64,000 nucleotides of DNA from CAIYTF01 sp963664845 (GCA_963664845.1 OY761615.1:1178001-1242000); one strand, 5' to 3'. Numbered from the stretch's first letter, positions 53,784 to 62,889 are shown. The notes: generated by a model not told the origin, from the letters alone. Numbers and translations: made by a program.

Positions 53784-53876
53784 CAATTTTGGACGGGGCA
53801 CATGCGTGGGGTGTCGCGCAACTGAAATATGTTAGCGTATCCCCCGGCCTCTATCCTTTATTATGACAGGAGCTTT

Positions 53877-54200
53877 ATGGAAAAACTAATTAAGTATTTA
53901 TGTGTTTTTGTTGCGCTCTCAACAGTTGTGGTGATACTGATTATTAACTTTACCAATCTGACAACGCAACCGGTTACAGGTTACAAAATGGATTTGCCGG
54001 ACATGCCATCAACTGAGTCAATAGATGAGATGCAGGCAAAGGCGACAGACGAAAACAAGATTTTTGATTCACAGATTCATAAAAGGAAAAACGAATATGA
54101 AAAACAGGCCGATGCACTTAGTCAGGTTAATTCTGATTCTCTGCTTGTTATGTATATCCGCACTCAGCTCGCAGAACTTGGGCCTGCAAGATTCGACTAG
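53877..54200 (+). CDS. inner-membrane spanin-like lysis protein (Rz-like)
   Basis: 107 residues from ATG 53877. N-terminal membrane helix (LCVFVALSTVVVILIINF) and a charged helical tail (HKRKNEYEKQADALS). This layout and the position behind the endolysin fit an inner-membrane spanin. The following gene starts inside its 3' half, as in Rz/Rz1 pairs. An upstream in-frame ATG (53829) is possible. Confidence 0.5.
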   Translation: MEKLIKYLCVFVALSTVVVILIINFTNLTTQPVTGYKMDLPDMPSTESIDEMQAKATDENKIFDSQIHKRKNEYEKQADALSQVNSDSLLVMYIRTQLAELGPARFD

Positions 54201-54462
54201 GGCGCTATCCGTCAATGAGTTGAGACACGTTTCACAATTGTTGACAGAGCTGCAGTACCGACGCGTGAAAGATTCACTTCAGGTATTGCAGGCCTCTAAT
54301 TATGAAAAGATAATTGCAGGGTGCGAAGCAAAGGACGCTATACACCGTGAGCGTGAAAACATCCTGCTTAATCAAATAAGTGAATTGCAGCCTCATTGGT
54401 ACAACAGCGCATGGTGGCCTGTCGCCGCAGGTGCTTTAACAATTTTGCTAATTATAAAATAG
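54097..54462 (+). CDS. overlapping lysis-cassette membrane protein
   Basis: 121 residues from the ATG at 54097 (AAAAGGA upstream), overlapping the spanin-like gene in another frame by 104 bases. Signal-like N-terminus (LVRLILILCLLCISALSS), a helical middle, and a C-terminal membrane helix (WWPVAAGALTILLIIK). It lacks a clear lipobox after the signal, so it is not a standard Rz1; a u-spanin-like or holin role is possible. Confidence 0.5.
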   Translation: MKNRPMHLVRLILILCLLCISALSSQNLGLQDSTRALSVNELRHVSQLLTELQYRRVKDSLQVLQASNYEKIIAGCEAKDAIHRERENILLNQISELQPHWYNSAWWPVAAGALTILLIIK

Positions 54463-54472
54463 AGATTTTGAA

Positions 54473-54721
54473 ATGCCGATAATTGCAGGCAACCTATACA
54501 AACTTAAAACACCTTTGTTCCGGACGTCTCCGGGACAGGGTGCGCCTCCGACGGGTATTACAATCCGCGAAGGTGAAAACTCTTATCTGCTCCCATGGGA
54601 ACAGGTATTCAAAGCATCCGAGACGATTGAAACAGTCGCGGACTTTAGTGTAAGCGGTTATCCGCTGATCAAGCTCTCGTTTGCAGAGCGCATTAGTAAA
54701 CAACTTGAAGAAATTATTTAA
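54473..54721 (+). CDS. small phage protein of unknown function
   Basis: 82 residues, 10 bases after the lysis cassette and 11 before the first tail gene. Beta-type pattern (PTGITIREGENSYLLPWEQV) and a helical end. Probably a tail or head-tail connector piece, unproven. Confidence 0.5.
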   Translation: MPIIAGNLYKLKTPLFRTSPGQGAPPTGITIREGENSYLLPWEQVFKASETIETVADFSVSGYPLIKLSFAERISKQLEEII

Positions 54722-54732
54722 CAGGAGTCCTT

Positions 54733-55116
54733 ATGCCTATTTTATCAGGATTAAAAAGAGTCAGGTATTCGACGGATATCAGCGGTGCATTTGTCGGCCC
54801 GGTAGACCTTGGTGCAGTGCTTGGTGACAGTGCCGGCCTTACAGAAGACCCACAGGAAACCGAAAACAGTAAAGGGAACATGCTGTATACCGGCACGAAA
54901 AAAACGCTCGACTTCAATCTCGTTGACCTGACACACTACAACGATTTGAAAACAGCCATGAAAAACAACACACCGCTTGCATTTGAACTCACGTTCATTG
55001 ATGACAGTACCGAAGTTGTTATGTCCGACGTGCTGGTGAAGGTTAAGAAGAACTATGGTTTCAGTGTCGGGAAGATGAATACCTGCAACGTAAAAGCATC
55101 CGGATTCGTGGTGTAA
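54733..55116 (+). CDS. tail tube-like protein 1
   Basis: 127 residues. It shares with the next two genes a GNMLYTG-KKTLDFNLVDL pattern and the ending VGKMNTCNVKASG. Size and position before the tail chaperone and tape measure fit a tail tube subunit. No standard tail-tube family name can be assigned from sequence. Confidence 0.55.
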   Translation: MPILSGLKRVRYSTDISGAFVGPVDLGAVLGDSAGLTEDPQETENSKGNMLYTGTKKTLDFNLVDLTHYNDLKTAMKNNTPLAFELTFIDDSTEVVMSDVLVKVKKNYGFSVGKMNTCNVKASGFVV

Positions 55117-55117
55117 C

Positions 55118-55900
55118 ATGATAAGCGGAGTTTATATAGTCGCAATAACGAATGACCTTGGCGATCTGGCTATACTCAAAAATGTTCTGCCTGATTGCCA
55201 ACTCACAAAAGAGACGATTGAGGTGGAGGATTCGAGAGGTGATATGCGTTATCTGACCGACGAGTATAAACTGTCACTGACGATAGTTGACCTTGAAGGT
55301 GAATTTCTTCCCAGCGGTTTTGATGTTCTCAGACCTTGTCGTGTATTTATTCGCGGTATCGAGGAAAATGTTTCATGGAATGAGCCGGTTATACCGGTAA
55401 TAAAAAGAGGCCTTCCGTTTACAGTCGGCAAACTTTCTACCTGCATAGTTGAGTTGACCTTTAAGGGCCCGACAGAGAATATAGGAACCTTTCATAATCT
55501 CGTATATGCCGGCGCTGATTTTGACGTAAATGCTCCCGGAATGTCAATCGCCGGCCAGCTTGAAATCGATGATTCAGGCGCAGTTTCGCTTATCAGATAT
55601 GGTGACAGAGTGAGAATACAATTTTATAACACCGGGTATATTCGATTGATCAAGCTTTGGGACTTCCCGATACCGGGGGCCTCTTTGCTATTGTCATTTG
55701 AGATTATTGCATATGACATTACCGGGGCAGTCGTGGAACTTGATTATCTCGACGCGGTTGGAAACGTATTGGTGCATGAAATACTTGGCCTGCAAAGTGC
55801 CTATAACCTTACTCTGCCACCATATTGTTTTTCTGTTAGCTGTGTTATCGAGGCAAGTGGTGATTCCGGACATTTAGACTATTTTCAACCCCAAATTTAA
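55118..55900 (+). CDS. tail tube-like protein 2, with extra C-terminal beta domain
   Basis: 260 residues. The N-terminal 125 match protein 1 (GDMRYLTDEYKLSLTIVDLE, TVGKLSTCIVELTFKG). The C-terminal half (ADFDVNAPGMSIAGQLEI ...) adds a beta-rich domain, as in tail proteins with decoration domains. It starts 2 bases after protein 1. Confidence 0.5.
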   Translation: MISGVYIVAITNDLGDLAILKNVLPDCQLTKETIEVEDSRGDMRYLTDEYKLSLTIVDLEGEFLPSGFDVLRPCRVFIRGIEENVSWNEPVIPVIKRGLPFTVGKLSTCIVELTFKGPTENIGTFHNLVYAGADFDVNAPGMSIAGQLEIDDSGAVSLIRYGDRVRIQFYNTGYIRLIKLWDFPIPGASLLLSFEIIAYDITGAVVELDYLDAVGNVLVHEILGLQSAYNLTLPPYCFSVSCVIEASGDSGHLDYFQPQI

Positions 55901-55911
55901 TTGGAATTCAT

Positions 55912-56232
55912 ATGAACAACACATACAGGCCTATTTCCAACGTTGACAAAACTTTTTTACTCGTCGAGATAACCGGCGGTGCATATAAACGATTGAAGTT
56001 CATTCTGCTGAAGAGCGCAACCGAGCCGCTGGTGAACAAGCAGAAAATTTTAGTTGAGTTCAAACTTGATGAAGCTGAATGCACAAACGATCTGGGCATT
56101 GAAGAGCTCTATGTTGAGTTGACGAAGGCCCTGTTTATTGGCGCGGGTAGTGATGTGTCATTTGAACATATCAATTTGCCGGAGGTCAACAGGGCGTATA
56201 AGGATTTTTTTTCTCTTTTGGAAGGGCGCTAG
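55912..56232 (+). CDS. tail assembly chaperone, short (G) product
   Basis: 106 residues, no signal. Position between tail tube genes and tape measure, with a T8 run near its end, is that of the GP-G chaperone of long-tailed phages. A minor fraction of ribosomes is expected to slip at the run, giving the long product described in the next entry. N-terminal sequence TFLLVEITGGAYKRLKFILL is beta-rich. Confidence 0.7.
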   Translation: MNNTYRPISNVDKTFLLVEITGGAYKRLKFILLKSATEPLVNKQKILVEFKLDEAECTNDLGIEELYVELTKALFIGAGSDVSFEHINLPEVNRAYKDFFSLLEGR

Positions 56233-56465
56233 ATGCGTTCTCCCTGCACCTGCAAAGGCTCAGTCTGCTGCCTGAGCCCAAACCTGAAAAAGATGAATAC
56301 CTCCGGGCGTTTGCTTCGTCGAGACAGCAGATATATGCAACCATCTCATGGCTCGACAGGTATATACTCATCGCGTCAAGCGATGCAAGCGACTATTATT
56401 ATCTTATGAATCAGGTTCCCCTTTCGGAACTACATTTTTTTATCTTCAAACGCAGACTGCAGTAA
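55912..56465 (+). CDS. tail assembly chaperone, frameshifted (GT) product
   Basis: A -1 shift on TTTTTTT (56205-56211) moves the ribosome into a frame that is open from 56211 to the stop at 56463-56465 and adds 84 residues (FSFGRALDAF..., IYATISWLDRYI, YYYLMNQVPLSEL). The fused protein is 184 residues. The shift frame has clear protein-like composition, while the unshifted frame ends 17 bases past the slip. The next tail gene starts on the last base of the stop codon plus one. Confidence 0.7.
56205..56211 (+). promoter_or_regulatory. -1 frameshift slippery heptamer T TTT TTT
   Basis: Eight T in a row (56205-56212) read in frame as GAT TTT TTT TCT, giving the T TTT TTT heptamer of -1 slippage. 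The protein-like frame beyond it is the -1 frame. Confidence 0.7.
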
Positions 56466-57290
56466 ATGATAAGCGGAATCAAAACACTCGTTGTATTCGA
56501 CCCGGTCACCGGTGAGTCGGTACAGGTAAATAACTTGGAACCCAAAGGTGAGTTTAAGTGTGACCCGCAATTTACCAGAAATGCTTTATACCTGCCTGTC
56601 TTTTCCACCTCGCGCTATTCGATTGAAGTTTCATGCTTCGACGATTCCGCTTATGATGCCCTGCATTCTTTTATGACTAACCGAACAAAAGTAAACTTGC
56701 TTGTTATGGGACATGAAGAGGTGATTATGTGGTATCGCGATGCTACAATAATTGTTGAGCAGGTCAAGCAATTTCAACCCGGCAAGCTAAATACATTTTC
56801 CGTGTCAACATCTGCAGAAGGTGTCTTGTCTGACATATACCGCTGTATAAATATTGCACAGGCGCTGTTGGGATGGAAGGACGTGGACAATAACGGTATA
56901 GTTGACAACTACATAATAGAAAACAGCTCTGCACCTCTTGACTATGATTTTACTAACTCTATACAAACTATCAGCAATACAGCAAATGATAGCTACAATG
57001 CGGTGCTGCGCTCTATGGTTACGCTTCCGGTATCCGGATTTACGCTGGCTCTGTATGCTAATGTACGCACACTTACCGCTAACAGAATTGTACGCTGTCT
57101 CGATTTCAATGACAATTTACTTTTGCAGGTCAGTCAGGTAAATGCCGGTGCGCTTGTCTTCACTACGCCTCCGGGCACCTGGAACATTGAATTCGAGATT
57201 GTACATAATGTTCTTGAACGTAATGAGAGCATCACTGTCGGACGCGCCTATCTTGGCGTTGTTCGTTCAAACTATAATGTGGCGGTGTAA
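56466..57290 (+). CDS. tail tube-like protein 3 / distal tail protein
   Basis: 274 residues. It begins MISG like protein 2 and shares the PGKLNTFSVST motif (GKLxTC in the others) and the beta pattern LPVFSTSRYSIEVSCFDDS. The C-terminal half has a separate beta-rich domain. Probably a tail tube or adaptor protein paralogous to the two upstream tube-like genes. Confidence 0.5.
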   Translation: MISGIKTLVVFDPVTGESVQVNNLEPKGEFKCDPQFTRNALYLPVFSTSRYSIEVSCFDDSAYDALHSFMTNRTKVNLLVMGHEEVIMWYRDATIIVEQVKQFQPGKLNTFSVSTSAEGVLSDIYRCINIAQALLGWKDVDNNGIVDNYIIENSSAPLDYDFTNSIQTISNTANDSYNAVLRSMVTLPVSGFTLALYANVRTLTANRIVRCLDFNDNLLLQVSQVNAGALVFTTPPGTWNIEFEIVHNVLERNESITVGRAYLGVVRSNYNVAV

Positions 57291-57292
57291 GT

Positions 57293-60019
57293 ATGAGTAA
57301 GCAAATTGCAATTGATCTTATAATCAATGACCAACAATTCAAAGCTGTTATTCAAAACAGTGACCAGCTCATTGAAGGACTCAGGAACGACGCAAAAAGC
57401 GTTGGTGAAGGCCTTTCAAATTGGGGCAATGTTCTAACCGGTTTTAATCAGGGTTTGGAACTGGCTAAGAAAGCATTTGCATTCATCTCCGAACCGATTA
57501 AAGAAGCCGGTCAGTTTGAACAATATAATACGTCTCTTACTGTTATGCTACACTCTGCAGACGCGGCAAAAGAGCGCCTGTCTGAGCTCGTTGAGTTTGC
57601 TGCCAAAACACCGTTTCAACTTCCTGAAGTTATAGACGCGGCCAATAAGATACAGGCGATAGGCCGCTATTCGGAGGAAACGCTTACCTCGCTTGGAGAC
57701 CTGGCTTCTGCATCAGGTAAACCGTTTGAGCAGGCCACCAATGCGTTTGCGAAACTTGCATCCGGACAAAAAGGTATTGCCGTTGACATGTTCCGCGATC
57801 TGCTTATTACCACAGAGGACTGGTCTAAAGCAACAGGTAAAAAAATCGGCAAGAACGGTGAGCTGCAGGCAAGTGTTGAGGAAATGGTCGCGGCGCTTCC
57901 AAAGATAATCAAGGAAAAAGGTTTTGCCGGAATGATGGACGAACAGTCCAAAACATTCAATGGCATGGCAAGCAACTTTGAGGATTCAATATCAAAGATG
58001 AAAACTGCTGTCGGTACGGCCCTCCTGCCAATGGCAAAGTCGGCAGTCGATTCAATGATGAATATTGTTACAGCGCTAACGCCAGTCAAGTCTAACTTCG
58101 ATGAGGCTACTGAAAAAGCATTTCAACAGAGATTTGCATTTGAAAAGTTGGTCGTGGAATACGAAGATTTGCGCAGTAAAACTAATAAGACGAAAGAGGA
58201 GCAGGATAGATACAATTCGGTAATGGATGAACTTCACAAAAAGTATCCTGACCATCTTAAAGACCTTGACCTCCAAACGGGTTCATTAACGAATGTTCAT
58301 GATGCATTTGAAAAGGTACGCGGCGATATAGAAACACAAATTCGGCTTGAGCTTAAGCTTGCCCAAGCAAAGGATCTAATTAAAAGGCAAGAGGATGCAC
58401 ATGCGGAAGAAGATGCTGCGCGGGCTAAAAAGATGGTGGCTGAAACAAATCAAAAAATTGCAAATCAAAAGCCAGGTACCGTTAATATAACGCCTGGCCT
58501 TGACCCCTCGAGCTCTGCAAAGTCATATAAAGAAGGCTTGCAGGAAACCATCGATGCGGCAAATAATGCAATCAGAATAGCCCAAGCGGAAGCTCACGCC
58601 CTACAGCTTCAAATAGATGAAATACTAAAGGGAGCGAATAAAACCGCTAGTGACTTAAGTAATAAAGGCGATTCTGGAACTAATAAACCTCCGAAGCCTT
58701 CAACCCCAACCTCAGCCGAAGATAAGGTAACCGAATATCTAAAGAAACAGGCCTCAGAACGCGAGCGCATGGATGCTGAGGAAATCCTTAAAGCACAGAT
58801 GAAAGGGCTCACGCTTTCACAGCTCAATAAAATGCGCATTGAAGAGCTTGAAAAGGGTCAGGCAATTGAGCAGCAGATTCGGGCCAATAGCAGTAAAGAT
58901 GAACTCGACAGTCTTATCTTAAAGAAAGAGAACTCAGACAAACTCGTTGAGATGATCAACCATGAAGTTGACAAGCAAACCGAAGCCGGTGAAAAGCTTC
59001 AAAGCGATAAAAAGAAAACTGCAGATGAATACAGGCTTGCAAATGAAAAAGAAATTCTATCCGACCAGTTAAAGTTTTATGCAACCGACACACTCAACCA
59101 ACGAATAGCCGAATCGATTGCCCAGAGGGCCGCTCTTGAATCAGAGGTGCAGTCTGCCAAAGATGAACAGCGTCTTCAGGAGATACAGAAAGAACGCACC
59201 GCGCTTGACGAAAAAATACAAATGATGCAGGAGGAAGTTGATACCCGTGTAGATTTTCAGGTGCAACAGGATGAGCTCAACCTACAAAACCAGAATAGTC
59301 TGGATGCGCGTGTTGAGCAGGAACGCATTGCTAAACTTAGGGTAAGTGAGCTAAATGAGGAAGAGCTGACAACAAAAAAACGTTTGGCAGTAATTGAAGA
59401 CGAACTCTCGCGCACGCAGTTAACCAATAAAAGAAAAGCTCTTCTCGATGAACAGAAAATAAAGCTCGACCAGCTCAAGTCTCTTGATGAAGCTAAGAAA
59501 AATGTCCTGCAGCATAATGAGGAAATGATTGCCTCCGGGCAAAACTATTATGATGCTCAAAAGTCATTTGTTTCCAACGCCGGGAATATGACCAGACAAA
59601 TTATTAAGCAAGAGCTCTCAAAAGCTGTTGCCAAAGAGCTGGCTTCTGTAATTGAAGTAATTCCTTTCCCGTTTAATTTAATTGCCGCACCGCTGGCCGG
59701 ACTGGCAGTCACATCATTGTTCGAAAGTATTGTTCCGAAGTTTGAAACTGGCACTCCCTCATTTGGCGGCGGCTTTGCTCTCCTGGGTGAGCGTGGTGTT
59801 GAACTGGCCGAATTGCCAGCCGGTACTACTATATATAATCACTCACAAACGGATAACATTCTTAACAGTCCCAATATGTCAGGGTTCCAATATCTTGCCG
59901 ACGTTATTGAAAACCAAACCCGCAGGCTTGAAAGCGTTGAGCGCGTTATAAGTCTTAAGGTTCGCGACTTTGATGAGGCTTATCAGGACTATAAATACTT
60001 AAACGGAAAGGTGTCCTAA
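57293..60019 (+). CDS. tail tape measure protein
   Basis: 908 residues. N-terminal tape-measure pattern (EPIKEAGQFEQYNTSLTVML, EFAAKTPFQLPEVIDAANKI) and long coiled-coil stretches (residues about 460-800, e.g. DEKIQMMQEEVDTRVDFQVQ), with a C-terminal hydrophobic region (LIAAPLAGLAVTSLF) and FATGTPSFGGGFALLGERG-like G-rich ending. It sets tail length and is delivered with the DNA. 908 residues predicts a tail of about 130 nm by the usual rule of about 1.5 A per residue. It overlaps the following gene by one base. Confidence 0.85.
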   Translation: MSKQIAIDLIINDQQFKAVIQNSDQLIEGLRNDAKSVGEGLSNWGNVLTGFNQGLELAKKAFAFISEPIKEAGQFEQYNTSLTVMLHSADAAKERLSELVEFAAKTPFQLPEVIDAANKIQAIGRYSEETLTSLGDLASASGKPFEQATNAFAKLASGQKGIAVDMFRDLLITTEDWSKATGKKIGKNGELQASVEEMVAALPKIIKEKGFAGMMDEQSKTFNGMASNFEDSISKMKTAVGTALLPMAKSAVDSMMNIVTALTPVKSNFDEATEKAFQQRFAFEKLVVEYEDLRSKTNKTKEEQDRYNSVMDELHKKYPDHLKDLDLQTGSLTNVHDAFEKVRGDIETQIRLELKLAQAKDLIKRQEDAHAEEDAARAKKMVAETNQKIANQKPGTVNITPGLDPSSSAKSYKEGLQETIDAANNAIRIAQAEAHALQLQIDEILKGANKTASDLSNKGDSGTNKPPKPSTPTSAEDKVTEYLKKQASERERMDAEEILKAQMKGLTLSQLNKMRIEELEKGQAIEQQIRANSSKDELDSLILKKENSDKLVEMINHEVDKQTEAGEKLQSDKKKTADEYRLANEKEILSDQLKFYATDTLNQRIAESIAQRAALESEVQSAKDEQRLQEIQKERTALDEKIQMMQEEVDTRVDFQVQQDELNLQNQNSLDARVEQERIAKLRVSELNEEELTTKKRLAVIEDELSRTQLTNKRKALLDEQKIKLDQLKSLDEAKKNVLQHNEEMIASGQNYYDAQKSFVSNAGNMTRQIIKQELSKAVAKELASVIEVIPFPFNLIAAPLAGLAVTSLFESIVPKFETGTPSFGGGFALLGERGVELAELPAGTTIYNHSQTDNILNSPNMSGFQYLADVIENQTRRLESVERVISLKVRDFDEAYQDYKYLNGKVS

Positions 60020-61911
60020 TGGTCTGGGCTCTGGCCGCGCAAAGCAGCTCAATTCCCGGCGTTAATGCTTCTTGGCAAGTACTCATTTATTTGTGGGCGG
60101 CTTCGGTTAACTTCTATGAAGTGCTTCACATTGAGGTTATGACCGACCCGGTGATTCGTCGCGGGAATGCATCTGCCAAAACTAAAATTGGCAGCTATTT
60201 AAAAGCAACTACATGCGAATGTGGTATTCTGTGCCCTACCGAACTGACAACACGTTTTGAACAACGTCCGGATAACGAGATTAAAATAGTGCTCAAAAGA
60301 AACGGTACCGATTATTTTGCCGGCTATCTTAATAACGAAGCACGAAAGTTTGATTATACCAAGGCCTCGCAGTCTATAACATTGTCCGCTTATTGCGGCT
60401 TGGCATTGCTTAAAGACGTTACCGATCTGACTCAAATTCCAACCGACATTACAGCGCTTAATGCACTCCTGTATTTGCTTCTTGATAGAATCGGGCTGTC
60501 AATAAATGTTTACTTATATCTGTTCACACTTCCACAGCCAGGCATTTCACCACGTGGTAGTCATACCGGTGTAAATCCACAGAACTTCATTGATTCAGGC
60601 ATCGAGAATTATTATGATTTCCTGACTGCTGTCTGTAAAATATTCGACTTCGATATCTTTCAGGAAAATGGTGCGTGGCACGTGCGGCAATTGATCGGAC
60701 ATAATGCCGGCGAAATATACAGAGAGGTGATCACCGCCAATAGCGTGACCGCACAACTTATTGAGAACAGTCCATTGTCTTTATCGGATAACGATCTGCA
60801 ATATGCTCCACAGAAATTTCAGGCGACCAACTATCAAAAGATACAGGTGCGAACTAAGTCAAGAGAAGAAAATACAGACGGCAAGATTAATCTGTTGTCG
60901 AATTCTGATTTTAGTATACCGGGCCGGGCATGGCAGACCGTTACTGGAAATCCCACGTATGGGGATAAGTGTTTGCTGCTGAATCCCGCTGATATAGTTA
61001 TTCAGCAAACGGAGTGGCTTGACCAGATGCAGCAAAACGGAGCCTCGGCTCCGACACCATTTCAATTAGAGGTAAGCTCTAATTGCGTCAGGTATGTCAT
61101 TGACGCGAGCGACAAAATAATTTACGAATATAATAACCCAATGTTTGCCATTACGTTTTATGTCAGCAACAGCGTGCGCTATTATTACGACCATTATACC
61201 GGTGGGTGGGTCTTGTATGCAACCGAGGCAGATATACCCGGCGCTTATGGCCGGTGGGGTATTCCCATTGACCAATACGTTGGCGATCCGGAGATGAGAT
61301 ATTATTCTGGCTCTACGGTTAGAACGATTGAATTACAGACACCGGATATACCGGGTGGCAGAATTCAGGTAGTATTGTTTGGTGGTGCTGCTTTAACGCG
61401 CAGTATATCTGATTACCCGTATCAGATTCCGGCAAAGCACAACCTTTTCAAGGTACTCATTAACCGATCAACAATGGCCAATAACGTTAAGACTAAAGCT
61501 CAATTAGTTGAAGCGACTGTATCGGCGAAGGGTGAAACGTTCTCAACTGAAATTATCCTGCATGATAATATTAACGATCTTCCTTATTGCATCTATCAAT
61601 TTGGAGATGAACAAAATCCACCGATGGAATGGGTTAAGTGTGAACCGATTTGGTGGCCTGCCTATAAGCCGCTTATTTACATGATTGCACAGGAAATGCT
61701 TCGGTTTAACTCATCGATGCATTACGCCATAGACGCCAAAACAATGAGTTCTTTTACGTGTGACTTTAATAGCTTGTTGTATGATGGAAGTGTTTATTAT
61801 ATACAGGTTTATTCTGAAGTGAGGCTATTGCGAAATGAACGACGGCTTCTGTTGTATCCGCACAACCGATCAACGGCTGACGTTACCATGAACTGCGTGT
61901 TTGAGTTTTAA
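60019..61911 (+). CDS. distal tail/tail tip protein
   Basis: 630 residues, the last structural gene. Beta-rich, with SIT/ENGAWHVRQLIGHN and KIQVRTKSREEN segments, and a jelly-roll-like middle (about 280-470). By position after the tape measure it should be a tail tip/baseplate component. No separate tail fibre or receptor-binding gene follows, so this protein may also carry host recognition. Confidence 0.6.
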   Translation: MVWALAAQSSSIPGVNASWQVLIYLWAASVNFYEVLHIEVMTDPVIRRGNASAKTKIGSYLKATTCECGILCPTELTTRFEQRPDNEIKIVLKRNGTDYFAGYLNNEARKFDYTKASQSITLSAYCGLALLKDVTDLTQIPTDITALNALLYLLLDRIGLSINVYLYLFTLPQPGISPRGSHTGVNPQNFIDSGIENYYDFLTAVCKIFDFDIFQENGAWHVRQLIGHNAGEIYREVITANSVTAQLIENSPLSLSDNDLQYAPQKFQATNYQKIQVRTKSREENTDGKINLLSNSDFSIPGRAWQTVTGNPTYGDKCLLLNPADIVIQQTEWLDQMQQNGASAPTPFQLEVSSNCVRYVIDASDKIIYEYNNPMFAITFYVSNSVRYYYDHYTGGWVLYATEADIPGAYGRWGIPIDQYVGDPEMRYYSGSTVRTIELQTPDIPGGRIQVVLFGGAALTRSISDYPYQIPAKHNLFKVLINRSTMANNVKTKAQLVEATVSAKGETFSTEIILHDNINDLPYCIYQFGDEQNPPMEWVKCEPIWWPAYKPLIYMIAQEMLRFNSSMHYAIDAKTMSSFTCDFNSLLYDGSVYYIQVYSEVRLLRNERRLLLYPHNRSTADVTMNCVFEF

Positions 61912-61913
61912 TA

Positions 61914-61977
61914 TTGACGACCGGTCTTCAGTCTATGCACCTTCGAGAGAGCTAAGACTGATGTGCCGGTACGTCAA
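61914..61977 (+). other. long imperfect hairpin after the tail operon
   Basis: TTGACGACCGGTCTTCAGTCT (61914-61934) pairs with AGACTGATGTGCCGGTACGTC AA (61955-61977) with a few bulges; the loop includes CTTCGAG (UUCG type). It starts 2 bases after the tail tip stop. No U-run follows, so its role is open: 3'-end processing, small RNA, or replication/packaging signal. Confidence 0.5.
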
Positions 61978-62056
61978 CAGGTCGACTTCCAGAATGTAAA
62001 ATTCCAGAATTTCCTTGCTGAAAAAATACAATTATTTATTAATCAAGGAAAGAAAT

Positions 62057-62848
62057 ATGTTGCCTTATATTGGAGGAAAATCAACACTCGCCTCATGGAT
62101 AATTTCCCAGTTCCCAAAGGACTATGAGACCAAAACTTATTGTGAGGTTTTTGGTGGTGGCGGTTGGGTGCTATTCAAAAAGGAACGGTCGTATTTGGAA
62201 GTTTATAACGACTTAAACCATCATTTAGTGAACCTTTTTAAGGTGATTCGCGACAGGTGCCCGGAGTTCCAGAATAAAGCAAACTGGTCACTGCATTCGC
62301 GGGAAATGTTCATTGAAGCCCGCGAAAGGCTCAAGGATGACCAATACTTGGATGAGATTGAAAAGGCCTTGCACTATGCCATTAGCAAAACGCAGGCCTT
62401 CGCTGGGAAAGGTGGGTGGGCTTATCAGGTGTCGGCCAAGTCAATCACTAACGGAAAGTGGCTGCCATTCGTCAGGCGAATTGAGCATATAAATGCCCGG
62501 TTGCAAGGGGTGCAAATTGAGTGCTTGGACTTTGAAAAAGTGATCGGGAAATACGATTCAAAGAATACTGTCTTTTACCTCGACCCGCCCTATGTATCGA
62601 CGGAGTTCTTTTATAAGACTGCCGGGGTAGATTTTAAGCGTGAAGATCACAAGCGGCTGGCCGGGATTCTGAAGCATATAAAGGGTAAGTTCGTACTTAG
62701 TTACTATGACCACCCCCTGATTCGTGAATTATACCCCAATTTTGAGTATATTTCGAAGGAACACACACAATCTTGTTCCGGGCTGACTCGTGGCACCAAG
62801 AGCCGGGTTAGGCCAAAGGAAACGAGCCTGCTTATCAGGAACTTCTAG
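62057..62848 (+). CDS. DNA adenine methyltransferase (D12 class)
   Basis: 263 residues from the ATG at 62057 (AAGGAAAG upstream; an earlier in-frame ATG at 62015 lacks one). Motif I-like PYIGGKSTLASWI and YCEVFGGGGWVLF bind SAM, DPPY (FYLDPPYVSTEFF, about 190) is the N6-adenine catalytic motif, and a D12 recognition region lies between. It lies last in the element, 42 bases from the right end sites. It may protect phage DNA from restriction or modify transposition sites. Confidence 0.9.
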   Translation: MLPYIGGKSTLASWIISQFPKDYETKTYCEVFGGGGWVLFKKERSYLEVYNDLNHHLVNLFKVIRDRCPEFQNKANWSLHSREMFIEARERLKDDQYLDEIEKALHYAISKTQAFAGKGGWAYQVSAKSITNGKWLPFVRRIEHINARLQGVQIECLDFEKVIGKYDSKNTVFYLDPPYVSTEFFYKTAGVDFKREDHKRLAGILKHIKGKFVLSYYDHPLIRELYPNFEYISKEHTQSCSGLTRGTKSRVRPKETSLLIRNF

Positions 62849-62889
62849 CCCGGACATTTTGTCATTTCCAAGGATTCTGGGAAACCCTC

